Source: Spirochaetales bacterium
Lineage (GTDB): Bacteria; Spirochaetota; Spirochaetia; DTKZ01
Length of the DNA: 6,948 nt
Assembly (NCBI GenBank): GCA_031280945.1
Contig: JAITGB010000229.1
Span: forward strand, 1 to 6,948
Direction: 5' to 3'
Part shown: piece after piece, positions 4,562 through 6,948 of the stretch
Layout of the letters: every line of letters starts with the position of its first letter
How positions within the stretch are numbered: the first letter of the stretch is position 1
The notes under the pieces: generated by a model
Told to the model about the DNA's origin: nothing
Databases searched by the model: none
The model's input: only the letters and a program-made list of their open reading frames with translations
Program-made: the position numbers and the translations under genes

Positions 4562-4825
4562 ATGCAGCCTATGGAGCTTGAGATTATCTGCAAAAATTCG
4601 GCTTTTAAGCATGGCGTAAGTGATGCTGATATTCGCAGGGCGTTTCAAGATATAGAATATGATTCTTTTTTTCAAGGCGGCGATGACAGTAAAAACCTGC
4701 TCATCGGTTTTGACCGCAATGCCAACTTGCTTGAAATTATGTATAATGTAATTGATGAGAATACGGTGCAGGTATTTCATGCAATGAAATGCCGCCCCGC
4801 ATTACTTTCGCTGCTGAAGCATTAG
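4562..4825 (+). CDS. Putative BrnT-like toxin of a toxin-first TA pair
   Basis: A small 87-aa protein that resembles the BrnT/DUF4258-like group of RelE-fold toxins: FKHGVSDADIRRAF at residues 15-28, LLIGFDRNANLLEIMY at 46-61 and VFHAMKCRP at 71-79. The spacing KHG, then IGFD, then LLEI, then HAMK-R matches these short toxins, which are usually mRNA-cleaving enzymes. The family placement is by motif and genetic context only. The frame is open upstream to a TTG at 4523, but that part overlaps the dispersed repeat. I take the ATG at 4562; the ATG at 4571 (84 aa) is equally possible. Neither has a clear ribosome site. The gene is visibly AT-richer than its neighbours, suggesting transfer. The antitoxin follows 9 nt later. 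Confidence 0.6.
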   Translation: MQPMELEIICKNSAFKHGVSDADIRRAFQDIEYDSFFQGGDDSKNLLIGFDRNANLLEIMYNVIDENTVQVFHAMKCRPALLSLLKH

Positions 4826-4828
4826 GAG
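4824..4828 (+). promoter_or_regulatory. Ribosome binding site overlapping the toxin stop
   Basis: AGGAG shares its first two bases with the TAG stop (4823-4825) and lies 6 nt before the antitoxin ATG at 4835. This indicates translational coupling of antitoxin to toxin, and a stronger start for the antitoxin than for the toxin. Confidence 0.75.
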
Positions 4829-4834
4829 AACACT

Positions 4835-5086
4835 ATGCCCGATTTGACCGAAGAAGAAGCGGACGCGCTGGACGAATACTACACCACGCATCTACCCCCG
4901 GTAGGCCCCAATGGGACAGGCTTCATCAGCCGCCGTAACGCCCGCCTTTTGGGGCTTGACGCTCTTTCAACCGACTACCTGATGGCCACGGCTCTGGCAA
5001 CTCATAAAAGCCCCGCCCAAATCATAGGCGAACTCGTGCGGGAAAAACTTGCCCGCACTGCCGCTGAACCTGCCGAAGTCCCGTAG
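4835..5086 (+). CDS. Putative cognate antitoxin
   Basis: An 83-aa protein encoded directly after the putative toxin. Its N-terminal segment LTEEEADALDEYYT (residues 4-17) is acidic, and a Gly/Pro-containing linker (21-30) follows. The C-terminal segment, from about residue 39 (LLGLDALSTDYLMATALATH) through SPAQIIGELVREKLA, has the strand-helix-helix pattern expected of a ribbon-helix-helix DNA-binding domain. This fits a type II antitoxin that binds the toxin with one part and represses the operon with the other. That function is inferred from size, order and coupling; I do not recognise a named family. The last ten residues (AAEPAEVP) look disordered. A degenerate copy of its first eight codons stands at 4444. 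Confidence 0.6.
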   Translation: MPDLTEEEADALDEYYTTHLPPVGPNGTGFISRRNARLLGLDALSTDYLMATALATHKSPAQIIGELVREKLARTAAEPAEVP

Positions 5087-5098
5087 CTCTGACAGAGC
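5086..5098. repeat. Small stem-loop after the antitoxin stop
   Basis: GCTCT-GAC-AGAGC, a 5-bp stem starting at the last base of the antitoxin stop codon. No T tract follows. Confidence 0.5.
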
Positions 5099-5108
5099 GG
5101 CGCTTTCC

Positions 5109-5125
5109 GCTTCTATCCCTTGCGC
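5109..5125 (+). repeat. Dispersed 17-nt repeat, copy 2
   Basis: GCTTCTATCCCTTGCGC is identical to the minus strand at 867-883. It is preceded by CGCTTTCC, which extends the similarity to the 999-1014 copy. Confidence 0.7.
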
Positions 5126-5131
5126 GTACCC

Positions 5132-5152
5132 CCGCCCGCCTCCGGCGGGCGG
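5132..5152. repeat. GC-only stem-loop, 9-bp perfect stem
   Basis: CCGCCCGCC-TCC-GGCGGGCGG. Very stable, but no T tract follows on either strand, so it is not a canonical terminator. It sits between the antitoxin gene and the right copy of the 28-bp repeat. Confidence 0.8.
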
Positions 5153-5170
5153 AATACCCTTACCCCTTGC

Positions 5171-5198
5171 GGAAATTCCCTATAACGGCCCGTCCGCC
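5171..5198 (+). repeat. 28-bp perfect direct repeat, right copy
   Basis: Identical over 28 nt to 4312-4339. It ends 71 bp before the WGR-domain gene and marks the right border of the toxin-antitoxin segment. Confidence 0.9.
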
Positions 5199-5255
5199 GA
5201 ATAGCCAGCCCTTCCATTCTGTGATAAAAATACTAAAGTAAAACAGTCTGCGGAG

Positions 5256-5261
5256 AAGGAG
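5256..5261 (+). promoter_or_regulatory. Strong ribosome binding site of the WGR gene
   Basis: AAGGAG lies 8 nt before the ATG at 5270, an ideal spacing that fixes the start codon. The upstream stretch 5221-5245 is AT-rich, but I see no good -35/-10 pair. Confidence 0.85.
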
Positions 5262-5269
5262 CTTTTATC

Positions 5270-6948
5270 ATGGAAAAATACTTGACGTATGAAGACGGAA
5301 CCTCCAAAAAATTCTGGAAGGTGCAAACCAGTAACAAGCAGGTAACAGTAACTTTCGGACGCATGGGAACTGCCGGGCAGACGCAGACCAGGGAATACGC
5401 ATCTCCCGCTGACGCGGAAAAAGACGCCGCAAAGCAAGCGGCCGCCAAGCTCAAGAAAGGGTACAAGGAATCTTCTCCACCGGCAGCCTCTCCGTCCCCG
5501 GCAGCGGCCTCCAAAGCCTCTCCCGCAAAAAAGTCCGCCCCAAAGACAGAGGCCGGCCCTGCCCCCATGGCGGACGATGGACAGCCAAAACCCTGGCACG
5601 ATTCAAAGAACTGGGACTATCCCTGGTACTGCGGGGACGAGGCGGCCTTTATGAATCTGGACAAGCCGCTTGAGGCGGAAGACGGCGGGGAGCAAAAAAC
5701 CTCCGCCCGGAAATCCGCCCTTTCAATCCCCGAGGGTGTTGTCTTTGATGACGATGATGACGATGACGAGCGCATGGAAAAAATTCTGCTCTTTTTGCCT
5801 ATAGGCGAGGCCATAGCGTATTTGCGCGTCCGCTTTAGCAGCAAGGAAAAAAATGCCGGCTCTGATGAAGCGCGTATGCGCGATTATGCCGCGTATAATC
5901 TAAAACGGTACTGTCAATGGCCGGTCAGCTATCATACAGACTGCGGCAAGTGGATAGACATACTGCGGCAGCTTACCCCGGATGACAAGGCATTCAAAAC
6001 GCAGGTGTCCGTCTGCCTTGCGGAAGGTATGGAAGATGCTTTGGACACAAGCTATGCCGATGAAGACAAGATAGCGCATATCCAGTGGCTCCTGGAAAAC
6101 GGCGCGCCCATCGAAGGGAAGTATAAGATTAACTGCGAATATATCCGGCATTTTGTGGCCGAGTACAAGAAAAACCCAAACCCCGCCGGAGTGTCCGGCA
6201 TTTTCGCGGCCTACCGTGAGGATTTCTGCAAAAAACACGCTCAGGGCTACGCCGAAGGGCTTGTACGGTTCCTCACATACCTTGCCACAGGAGAGGATAT
6301 AAACAGCAAAAGCCCCGGGACTATCGCCGTGCCGGAGACCACTGCCGGGCTGACGCATTTTGAGTTGGACCTGGGCGGCCTCACGGCAAAACCGCACAAC
6401 AACACATGGTACAAATTCGGCTTTGAATACGGCGGCATTTACGCATGGGAGGGCGCGGTGGACATGCAAAAACGCCTCGCCCCGGTTTTGCAAAAAATGG
6501 CGGCGGAGGGCGCTTTCGACAAGATTAAGCCTGGCTTGCTCGCCCGCGGGCTCTCCATACTCCATGTGGAATGTAACCGTGGAAAAAATAAACCCTTTCT
6601 TCACCTGGCGCTGGACGAAGCGGCGGCAAAGGCCCAGACGGACGCGCTGGAATCGCTCATCGCCGGACTGGAGGAACACGCCGAAAGCGGAAATTTTGAT
6701 GCCGTTACGGAAGAATCGCTGGAAACCGCCGGCAGCGCGTTACTTGACGAGGTGTATCTGCCCCGGGACATTCCCCGCTTCAGGCGGCTCATGGAAAAAT
6801 ACACCTACAATCTGCACAACCCGAAAATCGCCGGGACCGCCCGCCAGCTCACGGGAAAAAACGATCATCTTGACTCCGCGCTGAAAAACGACTGGAGCGC
6901 CCATGCCCTGCTGAATTATAACGACCGGTGGAGTAAAAAAAGCATTGT
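5270..6948 (+). CDS. WGR-domain protein (3' end outside the window)
   Basis: The frame is open for 559 codons from the ATG to the window edge with no stop. Residues about 3-67 form a WGR domain: FWKVQTSNKQVTVTFGRMGT with AGQTQTREY after it, and a terminal KLKKGYKE. FGRMGTAGQ takes the place of the classic WGRxGxxGQ core. WGR domains in PARPs sense DNA ends and contact neighbouring domains; free-standing bacterial ones are poorly understood. Residues 68-100 are an Ala/Pro/Ser/Lys linker. A Trp-rich segment (W109, W115, W119) and a run of seven Asp (160-166) follow. The rest (about 170-559) is a mixed helical, cytosolic-looking region in which I recognise no catalytic motif. IQWLLENGAPIE (271-282) looks like one ankyrin-type repeat. 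No signal peptide is seen. It is a separate unit with its own strong ribosome site. Confidence 0.85.
   Translation, partial: MEKYLTYEDGTSKKFWKVQTSNKQVTVTFGRMGTAGQTQTREYASPADAEKDAAKQAAAKLKKGYKESSPPAASPSPAAASKASPAKKSAPKTEAGPAPMADDGQPKPWHDSKNWDYPWYCGDEAAFMNLDKPLEAEDGGEQKTSARKSALSIPEGVVFDDDDDDDERMEKILLFLPIGEAIAYLRVRFSSKEKNAGSDEARMRDYAAYNLKRYCQWPVSYHTDCGKWIDILRQLTPDDKAFKTQVSVCLAEGMEDALDTSYADEDKIAHIQWLLENGAPIEGKYKINCEYIRHFVAEYKKNPNPAGVSGIFAAYREDFCKKHAQGYAEGLVRFLTYLATGEDINSKSPGTIAVPETTAGLTHFELDLGGLTAKPHNNTWYKFGFEYGGIYAWEGAVDMQKRLAPVLQKMAAEGAFDKIKPGLLARGLSILHVECNRGKNKPFLHLALDEAAAKAQTDALESLIAGLEEHAESGNFDAVTEESLETAGSALLDEVYLPRDIPRFRRLMEKYTYNLHNPKIAGTARQLTGKNDHLDSALKNDWSAHALLNYNDRWSKKSI

Noticed and set aside
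4430..5198. Integron cassette with attC sites
   Set aside because: ATTAGGC/GCCTAAT resembles attC ends, but it is only 23 nt long with no L boxes, does not recur at the second repeat copy, and no integrase is present.
5900..6679. 259-codon minus-strand open frame
   Set aside because: It lies antisense within the uninterrupted WGR-domain gene, which has a strong ribosome site and a recognisable domain.
6360..6884. 174-codon + strand open frame in another phase
   Set aside because: It lies entirely within the WGR-domain gene in a different frame and has a Thr/Arg/Pro-rich shadow composition.

Overview
The window reads as a bacterial chromosome segment of moderate-to-high GC. It holds four housekeeping-type genes, a repeat-rich accessory patch, and the start of a large WGR-domain gene. 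The 62-residue four-cysteine L28 protein, the Na/Pi transporter fused to a PhoU-like domain, the WGR protein and the hairpin-rich intergenic DNA would fit a gut or host-associated spirochaete (Treponema-like). That placement rests on memory of family style, not on a search, and is weak.

Layout. 1-854: a clusterless MutY-like DNA glycosylase, possibly starting before the window. 855-1188: no convincing gene; several small perfect hairpins, copies of a dispersed repeat and a possible 233-bp inverted-repeat element. 1189-3681: a two-gene unit on the + strand, a Na+/phosphate cotransporter with a C-terminal PhoU-like domain followed closely by a PhnP-like metallo-beta-lactamase-fold phosphodiesterase. 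3678-3866: rpmB on the minus strand, converging on the previous gene with a 4-nt stop-to-stop overlap; its terminator lies inside the neighbour's coding sequence. 3867-4561: about 700 bp with no intact gene, containing a run of strong stem-loops, inverted repeats, one end of a 28-bp direct repeat, and the remains of a toxin-antitoxin junction. 4562-5086: an intact toxin-first toxin-antitoxin pair, the toxin gene being visibly AT-richer than its surroundings. 5087-5269: more hairpins and the second copy of the 28-bp repeat. 5270-6948: a WGR-domain protein, open at the right edge.

How the parts may work together. The transporter and the phosphodiesterase are probably co-transcribed and translationally coupled, which suggests phosphate import plus release of phosphate from cyclic or other phosphodiesters; the sequence does not prove this. 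The most unusual part is 3980-5200. Here a toxin-antitoxin module sits between perfect 28-bp direct repeats, next to a 63-nt degenerate duplicate of its own toxin/antitoxin boundary. That duplicate breaks off exactly where a dispersed repeat begins. This looks like a small accessory island shaped by repeat insertion and recombination. I did not find a clearly new multi-gene system, but this island, the catalytic-site change in the glycosylase and the partial WGR protein deserve a second look.
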